Positions 38,585-49,100 of a stretch of DNA of 64,000 nt are shown in pieces. Within the stretch, counting starts at the first letter, position 1; every line of letters starts with the position of its first letter. The stretch comes from Schizochytrium sp. CCTCC M209059 (Eukaryota > Sar > Bigyra > Thraustochytrida > Thraustochytriidae): assembly GCA_000818945.1 (NCBI GenBank), contig KN805379.1, forward strand, positions 331,235 through 395,234. Reading direction: 5' to 3'. The position numbers were made by a program, and so were the translations under genes. The notes under the pieces were generated by a model that was given only the letters and a program-made list of their open reading frames with translations, was not told where the DNA came from and did not search any database.

Positions 38585-39526
38585 CCGAAGTGAGTGAGCC
38601 CTCCGACGTTCTCTCCTCTCTGCTCTGTTGCTGTCATTCAGTTCGTCCCAACCCGTCTGCAGCTGCTGCTACTGCTGCTGCTGCTGCTGGCATGGCCTGT
38701 GAATAAAAGGTACCGTTCGCATCGCTGTCGACGGACCGACCGACCGACCGACCGTCTCCCGCGTCCATACCTCGCGGGTGTGTACGTCTTCGCTCGCTCA
38801 CAGGGCGCGAGCTTTGCCTGCGTTTCCTCCTCACCTTGCCCTCCCCGCCTGGCGTTCCCTCGCCTCGCATTTCCGCGCCATGCTTGCCTCGCCGCGCCGC
38901 TCAGCCCAGCGCAGCCCAGCGCAGCGCAGCGCCGACGCGTGCAGGCGCGTGCAGACGCGTGCAGACGCGTGCAGAGCAGGCTGCTCGCGGACGGCGGTCT
39001 CGCCGGCTTCGTCTGCGCGCGAGCTGTTCTCGCGCCGCCGCCGCGGGCTGCTTTGGCGATGCGTTGCCGTGAGAGGAAGCGATTTGTGCGCTCACGGCAG
39101 GCCGTGAATTATGGGCCATTCTATAGTCGACACGCACCATCTGCGCCGCGTCAAGGAGAGGTCTCGGCGCAGACTGTAGGCGCGCGGTAGGCCCGGCTAG
39201 GCCGCGAACGCGCGGAGCTCTCTGCTTTGCTCTGCTCTGCTCTGCTCTGCTCTGCTCTGCTCTGCTCTGCTCTTTCTTTTGCTAGCGCTTTTGCTAGCGC
39301 TTTTGCTAGCGCCTGCTTAGAGCAGAGCAGAGCAGAGCAGAGCAGAGCAGAGCAGAGAAAAGCAGAGCAGAGCAGAGAAAAGCAAAGCGAAGCAAACCCG
39401 GAAGGACGGACGCCCTGGCGAGCCACGAGCGGAGCTGCGAGCGGAGCTGCGAGCGGAGCTGCGAGCAGAGCCGAGCAGAGCAGAGCAGACGGAGAGGAGG
39501 AGGAGCGAGGAGAGGGAGGCGAGAAG
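38585..39526. other. Intergenic region and leader with hairpin-forming pentamer arrays
   Basis: No gene. It holds CTG repeats (38660-38690), GACC repeats (about 38733-38752), a TCTGC array (39221-39273), three 15-base GCTAGCGCTTTT units (39280-39312), the complementary AGAGC array (39319-39357) and three 15-base GCGAGCGGAGCT units (about 39430-39470), the last just before the D-amino-acid oxidase start. A long frame runs through the repeats into the oxidase, but its repeat-coded Leu-Cys-Ser-Ala and Glu-Gln-Ser-Arg-Ala peptides are not credible protein. Confidence 0.55.
39221..39380. repeat. Inverted pentanucleotide arrays able to form a ~39-bp hairpin
   Basis: The left arm is (TCTGC)n at 39221-39273 and the right arm is the complementary (AGAGC)n at 39319-39357, with more units to 39380. 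About 39 bases pair perfectly around a 45-base loop that is itself made of 15-base repeats. It lies 150-300 bases upstream of the oxidase ATG. Confidence 0.9.
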
Positions 39527-40615
39527 ATGCCGCGCGGGTGGAACGACTCGGGCAATGACTTCGTGAAGAAGCGCGCCGTGGTGATTGGCAACGGAGCGCA
39601 GGGCCTCGCGGCGGCGTGGAAGCTGCTGGACACAGGCATGTTCGAGGTGGAGGTCGTCGCAGACAAGGCCGGCCTCTCGCCGCCGAACGCGCTCTGGGAA
39701 ATCCCGCCGTACAATGTGCAGCCCGAAGTCCTCGTCACCAAGTGGGCCAAGGCCACCTTTGGCGAGTACCTGTCGATGCGCGAAAGCTTTGGCGAGGATG
39801 TCGGCGTGTGCTACCCGGTGCCGCTGTACGCGCTGACGCGCAACGAGCTCCCGGGCGACCATCCGCAAAAGCACAACCTCGCAAATTACCGCCACGGCCC
39901 CGAGGTGCTCAAGGAGGAGATCCTCCAGCGCGCGACTGCAGGAACCGCCCACGAGATCTACAAGGACGCCGAGGCCTATGATACCATTACGGTGAACACG
40001 CGCAAGAATTTTGCGTGGCTGCGCAAGCGGATCCAAGAGCTTGGAGGACGCTTCTCGCGCGTCGAGCTCAAGGACATTAGCGAGGCGTGGACGGTTGGTG
40101 ACCGTGGCAAGGTCGATCTCGTGGTCAACTGCACGGGTATGGGTGCCTATGACCTCGCCAAAGACAAGGCGGTCAAGCCCATCAAGGGCCAGGTCGTGCA
40201 CGTGTCCATGGATGAGGTGCGTTGTGCCATGTCTGATTACGAGTCGCGCTCGTACGCGATTCCTGCGGACGGGGAGTGGCTCGAAGTGGGCGGAACTTCC
40301 GAAGAGGGCGTTTGGGACCGTGCTCCGGATCAGGCCATTCTCGACGACTTGGTAAATCGCGCCTCCGAAATGCTTCCGCGTCTCAAGGAGGTCATGAAAA
40401 CGGACGATGCGGATGCCTGGACGGGCTTGCGCCCGGGCCGCGAGGGTGGCGTTCGTTTCGGCATTGACAAGTCGCGTGCCAAGGACGAGCCTGTGGTCAT
40501 TCATTGCTACGGACACGGTGGTGCTGGTGTGATTACGAGTCTCGGCTGCGCCAACGACGTTGCCGCACTGGCCATTGACGCCCTGCAGATTATCCAGTCC
40601 AAGTCCAAGCTTTAA
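39527..40615 (+). CDS. D-amino-acid oxidase family flavoprotein with peroxisomal PTS1
   Basis: The enzyme oxidises D-amino acids with FAD to 2-oxo acids, ammonia and H2O2. At 362 residues it matches the family (about 345-370). The FAD-binding Rossmann start is VVIGNGAQG (residues 18-26, a GxGxxG motif). Also visible are LVVNCTGMGA, the substrate-side GLRPGREGGVRF and the C-terminal FAD signature YGHGGAGVITSLGCA (Y328 onward). The protein ends in SKL, a canonical type 1 peroxisome signal, which agrees with an H2O2-producing oxidase. D-aspartate oxidase is an alternative substrate class that I cannot separate by eye. ATG 39527 starts 18 residues before the FAD motif with A at -3. The convergent aminotransferase gene lies 248 bases downstream. 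Confidence 0.92.
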   Translation: MPRGWNDSGNDFVKKRAVVIGNGAQGLAAAWKLLDTGMFEVEVVADKAGLSPPNALWEIPPYNVQPEVLVTKWAKATFGEYLSMRESFGEDVGVCYPVPLYALTRNELPGDHPQKHNLANYRHGPEVLKEEILQRATAGTAHEIYKDAEAYDTITVNTRKNFAWLRKRIQELGGRFSRVELKDISEAWTVGDRGKVDLVVNCTGMGAYDLAKDKAVKPIKGQVVHVSMDEVRCAMSDYESRSYAIPADGEWLEVGGTSEEGVWDRAPDQAILDDLVNRASEMLPRLKEVMKTDDADAWTGLRPGREGGVRFGIDKSRAKDEPVVIHCYGHGGAGVITSLGCANDVAALAIDALQIIQSKSKL

Positions 40616-40736
40616 GAAAATTGAATGATGATGTGACAATCGCACAAACAGCAATACAGATGGCAAATAGTAAATGGCAAGAGGCTGCGACTCGAGTCAC
40701 CCATCATGGAAGAGGACGGACTTTTCATGTCCACAT

Positions 40737-40741
<5 letters not shown>

Positions 40742-40771
<30 letters not shown>
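40742..40771. repeat. CT dinucleotide microsatellite
   Basis: About 15 CT units between the convergent oxidase and aminotransferase genes. Confidence 0.9.
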
Positions 40772-40775
<4 letters not shown>

Positions 40776-40863
40776 CGTCACCTCTTCCAAATATAAATGA
40801 CACACACACATTCTTTTTTTTGTGATTTCTTTCTTTTTTGAGACGTATTTAATCAGGACGTGT

Positions 40864-42144
40864 TTACAACTTTTTGCGCGCCAGCTCACAGAGAGCGCGA
40901 ATCCCGCGCTCAATTTGCGATCTCGAGGTCATTGCAACACTAAGGCGTACAGACGAGGCACAGCGCGCCATCATTGTCTCGAGATCTTGACGTACGGCCG
41001 AGGACGCGGGTGCCGCCACATTCATGACGCAACGGTTGCCATGCACGAGAGAAAGGCCGAGGTCTTCGCTGGCACGAGCAAAGGCTGGCGACGATGTATC
41101 GGACCACGGGCCTTGGAGCATTGCAAAGTAACCACCTCGCGGACGCTGCCAGAGACGCAGGTCCAAGTTGGGACTATTACTGACAGCTTCGTCAATACCC
41201 TCGACCAAAAGACTCATTCGCTCGCCTAGCTCCGTGCGCAGCTTGAGCAAGTGCGCGTCGACAAAGGCGCGATCGCGGAGTAGCTCCGTGACAAGCATGC
41301 TGCTCACAGGATTGACGCCTCCACCGCTGCGCACACTGCCTGCCTTGGCAAAGACACTCTCGAGTACCTCTGGCGCGCCTTGGACCCAACCAAGACGCAA
41401 ACCAGGTGCAAATATTTTGGAAAACGATACAAGGCTGAGCACTCTTGCACTCTCTGTCAATGACGCCCCATGTGGCATGACAGCGGTGTTGCCAAAAGTT
41501 AATAAGTTGTATGGCTCGTCCAGAATGCAATGCGTCTCGTAGCGAGCGGCAAGACTGCCGAGGCGACGCATCTGCTCTTGATCGAGTTCTGCCCCTGTTG
41601 GGTTGTGAAAAGTTGGCACCATGTAGATGAAGGCTGGCGGAGCAAGACCATTTCGAGCGCGCGTCGCGAGTTCATCCTCGATGAGATCCACGATGCCCTC
41701 TGCGCCGCGCGGAATGCCGACAACGTTGACGCAGCCAGCATCACGCAAAATGTCCTCTGCGAGAAAGTACGAGGGTACCTCTACAAGGCAATCGCGTCCT
41801 GCATCGCCGTGAAGGTCGACATTGCGCCTGACAAAGGACTGCGCGAGCACCGCAAGAGCAGAGCTCGTCCCCGCGGTGGCCATCACCTCGAGAGGGCTCA
41901 CGGGTACTCCGAGATATTCCGATGCAAAGGCTGCGACCTCTCTTCGCCAGGGTGAGGGCCCGCTGGAGAGCCCGTACTGCATTGCCATCGGCGTCGTGGC
42001 AATAACCTCAGCCGCCGCGCGTTGCACGGCCGCCGCGAGCTCCGTCCGGGGCAGCAGGCCTGCATCGGGCTGGCCCACGGCGAAGGGCACCGCGGCGTCC
42101 GCCGCATCCACCACGCCCTCTCCAGACCAGAAGTCTGCCCGCAT
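40864..42144 (-). CDS. PLP-dependent fold-type I aminotransferase (class I/II)
   Basis: The 426-residue protein is a class I/II aminotransferase resembling 2-aminoadipate/aromatic aminotransferases and the catalytic part of MocR proteins. Motifs are QYGLSSGPSPWRREVAAF near the N-terminus, HNPTG (Asn181-Gly184), DEPY (Asp209, Tyr212), SFSKIFAPGLRLGW with the Schiff-base Lys243, and the C-terminal RLSVAM substrate-carboxylate Arg region. The substrate cannot be named. There is no clear targeting signal; the last residues ARKKL are only loosely like a PTS1. It is tail to tail with D-amino-acid oxidase and shares a divergent 1-kb upstream region with ATG2. Confidence 0.9.
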   Translation of the reverse strand: MRADFWSGEGVVDAADAAVPFAVGQPDAGLLPRTELAAAVQRAAAEVIATTPMAMQYGLSSGPSPWRREVAAFASEYLGVPVSPLEVMATAGTSSALAVLAQSFVRRNVDLHGDAGRDCLVEVPSYFLAEDILRDAGCVNVVGIPRGAEGIVDLIEDELATRARNGLAPPAFIYMVPTFHNPTGAELDQEQMRRLGSLAARYETHCILDEPYNLLTFGNTAVMPHGASLTESARVLSLVSFSKIFAPGLRLGWVQGAPEVLESVFAKAGSVRSGGGVNPVSSMLVTELLRDRAFVDAHLLKLRTELGERMSLLVEGIDEAVSNSPNLDLRLWQRPRGGYFAMLQGPWSDTSSPAFARASEDLGLSLVHGNRCVMNVAAPASSAVRQDLETMMARCASSVRLSVAMTSRSQIERGIRALCELARKKL

Positions 42145-42464
42145 GCTGCCGCGGCCAGGCGGCGCCCCGCTCGCGTTTCCGCTCTGCGCGAAGCCGCCGA
42201 GCCCCGGCAGGCTGCCTCGCGCCGCGACGCCGCGTCCCGCCCGGATCTCGCGCGTAGCCGTCCCTGCGTCATCTCCGTCTGTCTACTGCACGCACAGAAA
42301 GCGAGTGAGAGCGAGAGAGAGAGAGAGATCAGGATGGGGGAAGCAAGACGGTTGCGCCGTTGCGGTTTCGGTGGTTTCGACGCCTGCTCGCTTCCGAGCG
42401 GGGCTGACCCTATCGTTCTGCCTAGCCGCCATTTAGGCCGTGGCGCATAAATTTCCAGGGCGCT

Positions 42465-42465
42465 A

Positions 42466-42519
<54 letters not shown>
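42465..42519. repeat. CTTG tetranucleotide microsatellite
   Basis: About thirteen CTTG units. The same unit is expanded again at 60711-60777. Confidence 0.92.
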
Positions 42520-42627
42520 GCCGGAGAGACCAACACTGCGGCGCTTTGTCCTACTTGCGCGGGGCGCATAGCGCACTTGCGCGCGGCCCCGGCAAGTGGG
42601 CCAAATCTGCCCAGCAGGCGAGATGAA

Positions 42628-42629
<2 letters not shown>

Positions 42630-42680
<51 letters not shown>

Positions 42681-42681
42681 A
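42630..42681. repeat. GAAA tetranucleotide microsatellite
   Basis: About thirteen GAAA units forming a pure purine tract upstream of ATG2. Confidence 0.92.
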
Positions 42682-43176
42682 GGGAAAGAAGGGAAAGAAC
42701 AGAAGGAGAGAAAAGGAAAAGGAGGGAAGCCAAGGATGCAAAGAGGAAAGGAAACGGAGTCGGGGCGACGCGGAGAGCGAAGCGCCCGGCGCAGAGAGGA
42801 CGCACGCGGCGGGCGGCGGGAATCTCAGGCTGTGTCTGCCTGCCTGTCGGTCGGTCTGTGTGCCTGCGACACGCTCGCACTCGCCTCGGGCGGGATCCAT
42901 CGACCTGGCGGTGCTGATCAATCAAATCAACCAAACACACCTTTGCTGTGTACTGCGAGCACGCAAGCGAGCGAGCGCGCCGATCGCGAACGGAGCGGAG
43001 ACGCGTCGTTGCATTCGGGCTCATCATTCACGGAAAGAGACGGAAAAGGGACCACGTTAGCTGACGGGCCGGCTATCCGGGAGAAGGCGTTGAAGAAAGA
43101 GGGAAATTCTGGCGCTCGAGCGAGTCTCGCCAAAGTGGCCTTCACGAGCGGCTGGACGAGCAAGCAACGCGATGCG

Positions 43177-46100
43177 ATGTTGCAAGCAGTTTTAAGCCCG
43201 CTTCAACGGGTCTTTGATGTTCCCTTCAAGCGCGTGGTCAAATTTGCTCTCAAGTCTAGTCTGGGGAGGTTCCTCCAACATGATCTCCACTTTGAGCAGT
43301 TCTGCGTCAGCCTGAGCAGCGGACACGCAGAGCTGCATGACCTCGAACTTGACACGGCAGAGATCTGTCGTGCCCTCGGCGCTGAAAACCTACCCTTTGA
43401 ACTCGTCGCCGTTCGCGTGGCCTTGGTCCGTGTCGAAGCATTCGGCGGCGATGACGAGGGCCTCTTTGTGCATCTGTCCGGCGTCGAAATCCACATCAGC
43501 CCACGCAAAGCGACTAGCGCAAAGACTCAAGCAAGCAGCGCAAAACATGGTCAAGAATCCATGGATAGCCCCGAAGGGGCATCCGAAGCCGAAGCTGGTG
43601 TAAAGGCATCGAAACGACGGGAAGAAAAGGCCAGCGACAACGCAAGCACAGCAGCGGCATCTGCAGGACCAGTAGCGACAAAAGCTCCTCCCGCTGATCT
43701 CGAACTCGAAGATCCGGACAGCGACTACGACGATGCGCTGGAGACCCCTCGAGACTCCGAGCTCAGCCAAGCTGCGCTCGACGGGCTCAACACGCTCGGG
43801 CGCTGGATCGAAGACTACGCCGCGGGCCTCCGTATCGAAGCTGTGGAAGTCTCGGTCCACGTGAGCCTTGCGCCACCCTCTGACCACGTTGACGCAGCCG
43901 ATAGACCTGCGCGCGTTATCGTGCGTTGTCCGCGTTTGCTCTTTGGCGGGGCTGACCCGGGACACGGCGCCACCCGACTTGCGCCTCTTTCCCCGCAAGA
44001 AGACGGAGTAGAGCGTTCTGTCCGACTCGACGAGGCCTTTGTATATGTCCGCAACGAGAGCACAAAAGACGTCTCTAACACGGACGACTCGTGTGACGAG
44101 ACCTGCATCGCACGCATCAAGGAGGGCGCAACGGCGCTCTTACGAACAGGCAAGCAAAATGAAGTCAAACTCACAGTGCCTTCTGTTTTGGCCGTCGTCG
44201 ATCCCATGGCGTGGGCCACTCTTGTGGAGGTGTCTGTCGCATTCGGAGTCGAGCACGAGGAAGATACGTCTCCGTTTGCTTCGCAGGAGAAAGATGGCGC
44301 AAAAGCACCTTCATCGCCACTTTCGTCGGATCAGGGCTTCGAAGACAATGATGCGGATTCTGCATCCGATGGTCTCGAATTCTTTGACGCGGACGATGGC
44401 ACAATGGTGTCACTTCCCGATGATCTCGGGGCGAGAAATGCCAAGGAGCGCGACGTTCTCGAGGGCTGGGACAGCACTACAGGTAAAGGCGCGATAGGAG
44501 GAGGAGGAGCAGGAGGAGGAGGCGCGATGTCCATGAGCGGAGAGTATGGCTCTCTCTCCATCAAGGTCGTCCTCAGCAAGGTACAGATTGAGCTCTTGTA
44601 TGGACGTGCACGGCCAGACGTATTGGGTGAAAATCCGCTGCGGAGCGCTCTCAACCTCTGGCACCCCCAGAGGTCGGATGGAAGTTTGCAAACTTCGAGT
44701 TCAGACGCCCTGCTTTTGTCTCAAGTCAACGCGGCAATTGATCAGGATCGCGCGTTGACATCCTTTTCTGAGAGGCTTGTGGTGCGCGTGGAAAATTCAC
44801 AATTCACGGCTGCCCTTGCAGAGCACGGGTCCAGCCTTCATGCAAACATAACTGTACAAAGTTTCCGTGCGCTCGAACTCTTGATGGACAATCCGCAGCG
44901 AGAGGTTTCCCGTGGCGCCTCAAGCTCTCGAGGAAAGGCGTCAAGACCAAGTGGCGGCTCTTGCTGCTTGCATTTGGTCCTGGACATGCAGCCTGCTGAA
45001 GACGAGGTTGCCTGTCACGTTGACCTTGTGCGGGGTAGTTCCATGGTTGTACAACTCTCTGCTTTGGCTCTAAGCTGGGACAATGGTATGGTTGCACACC
45101 GGCTAGTGGACTATTTACCCGAGCAAGCTCGCGGGGCCGAAGATGGGACAATTGCAATTTCCGCCGAAGAGAAGACAGGATTCGGCGACGCTGAGAACAA
45201 AGTCCAATTTAGCGAGCAAGAACTCGAAGCGGACGACTTCCATCTCCGCGTCGTGACGCCCCGGGCTCTCATCATCCTGCGCGTTCCCCATGCAGAGTCT
45301 CCGGGACCCCATGCATCTGTTTCCCGGCGTTGGCTCTCCGAGGCCATGGTTCTGGATATGACGGACGTAAGCGTGCAAACCGGTGCTGCCGCGCGTCTGG
45401 AACTTCAGTCTGCGCCCTCTCTTCTCGAAGATGGGGCTGGCGGTGACGCGGGGGGCGAAACGTTTTTCGAACAGGTGGATGCTCTTCGAAGTATTGGGTG
45501 GAGTCTCGTGTTCGACTTTTCGCGCGTGCGAGCTGTCGTCGATCGTGCTTCGCCCCAGATTCTATCGTCCGAGCTTGCTCCAGGGGAGGCAGCTCGTTTT
45601 CTCGGCAATGGTGGCACGAATGGAACCAACGATGATGACGAAACCGCCTGGGCCCTCGTCGTAGACGGTTCGCGAGAGGGCGTTCGGACGCCGCGTTTGA
45701 CCATGAGTGTTCGACGTGCCTTTTCAAGCGCCTTGCAAGCCGAAGAAGCCGCATCGGGGGCCTTGCGACTCGCCCGCAAGTCACGACGCGCCTTTAAGCG
45801 ACGCGTCCATCAGCGGCGTGCCCCAGGTGAAGAAGGTGGTGCTGCCGTGGATCCTGCTGGAGACCACGGTTTGGACAAGGACCAGGAACCACCCTTGTAC
45901 GAGGTCATGGAAGCGGTGTCCACTCACGGATTCTGCACGGCGGATACGGCAGTGCGTCTCGTCTGTCCAGATGCGCTCATGTCGATCGACAAGGTGCAAT
46001 ACCACAGTTTGAATAATGTGCTGCAGCTTGTGCTGGGTAGTGTGCCTTCATTCACACGAGCTGTTGCTGAAGATGATGCCGGTAGGGCCAGTACACATCC

Positions 46101-49100
46101 CGAGAAAAATGATGAGAAAACCTCAGATCATGAGCGCAAAGAAAATCTACCCTCCCTCCGTGTGCCTGAAGTGGCGGCAGCGCGTGAAGAAGAGTCGAGC
46201 GCACCTGTGCAAGGCTTTTGGGACGAAAGTCCCAGCGGCTGTGCTGGAGACGCGTTTGATCCGAATCTGGGATCTGCTTGGAGCCTGGATGATGATGCCG
46301 AAGCGCTCGGTCGGGCCGAAGTGTGCGGAGTGGTGCTCGGGTCATCTTCGAGTACATTTTTCCAGCTCTGCAGTCGCGGGGGCAAGGTCGCCTTGGTAGG
46401 TAATAAGCATGCAGACTTTGAGCTCGAGTACTCTGGACTCGAGCTTACCATGGTTGACTCCAAAACAATGGCGGAAGCGCAAGACGTAACGCTGCTCGAA
46501 TCGGGAGAACCAATTGGATATGGCGCGGAAGCGCTGCGGCCTATTTTACATAGCACCAAGTGGGGGCGGAGCACGTCGTCGTCTCCGCTTTTGCAAGTGT
46601 ACATGGACGCTTCTTCTACCCAAAGCAAAGAAAAGGACAGCAACGTCTTGCACGTTTGTGTGGACGGCCTCACGCTGCAGGTATTACCTCAATCTACTTG
46701 GCTTCACAAACTTGCAGACTTTTTGACGAGTGCTCCACCTTCCAACGCTGTGGGAGCGGCTCATGTCGTTGGTGAAAAATCGACAGCATGGGACGGTGGC
46801 GGCAGCGGCGGTGGGAGCGCACCGGTCGTCACATATACGGAGATGACGGTGGAATTTTTTGATGCCGTTCTCGAGTACCACAGCGGAGAACGGCCACAAA
46901 ATATGGCAATTGCAGGACTTGGCATGGTGCGCATGTCGTCCAACGTCGCCTCGCCGAGCGTGCAGGACCAATCCTATCACCTGACCGCGCGTGATCTGGC
47001 GCTGTACATTTCCAACGAGGCCCCTGCGGAAGATCCGAATCAGTTTGCGTGCGGGGCAGACGCGACGAGCCCGTTTTCCTCGATTGAGGACTTTGTGGCC
47101 TCGATGCTTTTCGCCAAAGTAGCTTCGCTCGATATGCTTGAGCTCTTCATCCGGAACCGCTCCTCGGGCGGCACGACGCATGCGACACGTAAACAACGCC
47201 CTACCTCTGCGGACCGCGATGTCAACCCTGACATCGACTATGAAGTGTCGGTGCCCAATATGTCGCTGTATAGCTGCACAGATTCGTTTTGTACGTTGGA
47301 GGCTCTCGTGCATGATTTTGCCGTTGAGCTCAGTGGACGATGCGGTGACGATCTAATGGACGACGAAGACGCTATACCTCCGGGTGCGAGGGCACAAAAG
47401 GGTCTTGCAGGCGACAATGCAATTCTATTTGAGACAGGAGAGACACAAAGGGTGGCAAGCGCGGAAGATGGCATCTCAGCCGCGCCGACACCAACAGCAG
47501 CGCTGAAAAAATCTGGCGAGGACATGACAAAACCTTCGTCTGCGAGTACGTCCACATCAAGTGCGCATAGTCCTGTCCCCGCCCCAGCGACGAGCATGCG
47601 CGATGACGAGCGTACTGCATCGGAGTTACGGAACTCATACTTGACGGATGGCGTTCCAGATGACCAATTGTCGGGGCCTCAGCTGCGCAGCAGACATGCG
47701 GATGGCCAGGATCCGGATCCTGACGCGATTTTCGTGGACGGTTTCTATGCCGTTGAGCAGGTGAATGTGATTTCGGCTGCATCGGCCGCCGCCATGGAAG
47801 CCGCGAGCAAAAAAGATGAGGAAGAAGCTGTCGGAGGTCGTCAGACGCGAGATAGTGCCGCTTTGGGGCATCAGGAAGCTGCAGGAACGTGGTTTCATGT
47901 TGACGATGACGAGGAAGATGGTTTTGCCGAAGCAACAGTCAGGGAAGGAAACAAGGGCTCGCTGACAGCGATGGGCGCCGAGTTACTGATGTGGGGCGAC
48001 CCGAACTCTGACAACCTCGAGGAGATGGAACTCGATGAGTGGCCTTCGGGTCCCAAGGGCGAGAAAACACGCGCGCAGTCATTCGAGGAAGAGGAAGCGG
48101 AAGAGCGCCTCGCAGAAGCACAAGTTGCAGAGGATACAAAGCGCGCTGTACAGGAACAAGAGGAGGCCATTGCGGACTATGCGAGTTTGTACAAACGTGA
48201 GTTTCCTGACCAGGTCATTCATGCAAACAGCGATGCTGCAGTCCTCGAGACCAAGTCGGTGCGACAGCGTAGAGGAGCGAACGATTCAGCCGAAAGCGAT
48301 GCATCGCAGAATGGATGGTACGAGGACACAGGGGTAGAAATGTATCCGCACTATATGGGTGTTCAATTTGAAGCTGGGCCTGGGTCTCACGTACCGACTG
48401 CAGAGGCGCTCGCGGCGCGCATGGAAGGTCGTGCGAGTTTGCGTTCGCGCGTGGCTCGATGCACGTCACGAGTTGTTGTCCGCGACATGTCTGTTCGCTG
48501 GTGCTTGTTTGGCGGTTGTGACTGGAACTCGACGGCGAGCACCGTGGCCGCTTCTCGTTTGGCACGTTCACGCCAGGCGCGTCGAAGGGCCGCGCTTCAT
48601 GCAGGCCAAGCCGATACGAGTGTTTCTACTCATGAAAAAATTGGCGCAAGCAGTCGTGACGCAAGCGAAGGGATACCAGCGGGCGAGAATTGCTCGGCTG
48701 AGGAGGAAGAGCAGCAGCAGCAGCAGCAGCAAAAAGGAGCAATGCCAACGAGCTGGCGTCGTGAGCGACATCGGCTTGCAGGGCGGCAGAACGATCGCAA
48801 GCTAGAAGTCGTTTTATCTCACGTGACAGCGCTGCTGACCGCGTACGACGCGCAGGCCGTTGCGGGCCCTTGTATTGCACAAAGCGTGGCCATTGCCGTT
48901 CGCGACTTTAGCATTATTGATTTGCTTTCGACTTCGGACATTCACACAATGGTTGGAGAGTGGATGTCGGATTCGCAGCACCCGCGCATTTCGGGATCTT
49001 CGATGCTTCGCGTGGCGCTCGACCACGTGCAGGGGGGGTCGCGCGACGCTCTCTGTGTCCGCGCGAGTATTTTACCTGTCAAGGCGAACCTGGACCAAGA

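Larger units (their letters stand above)
42145..43176. promoter_or_regulatory. Divergent region between aminotransferase and ATG2
   Basis: Carries a CTTG microsatellite (42465-42519) and a GAAA microsatellite (42630-42681), plus a GA run (42316-42330). The ATG2 frame remains open back to 42472 across both repeats, giving Leu-Ala-Cys and Lys-Lys-Glu-Arg runs that I regard as untranslated leader. Confidence 0.5.

Noticed and set aside
39227..39526. N-terminal 100-residue extension of the D-amino-acid oxidase frame
   Set aside because: Encoded by the pentamer and 15-base repeats; the FAD motif expects a start close to ATG 39527.
42472..43176. N-terminal 235-residue extension of ATG2
   Set aside because: Encoded by CTTG and GAAA microsatellites (Leu-Ala-Cys and Lys-Lys-Glu-Arg runs); the chorein-like domain begins right after ATG 43177.
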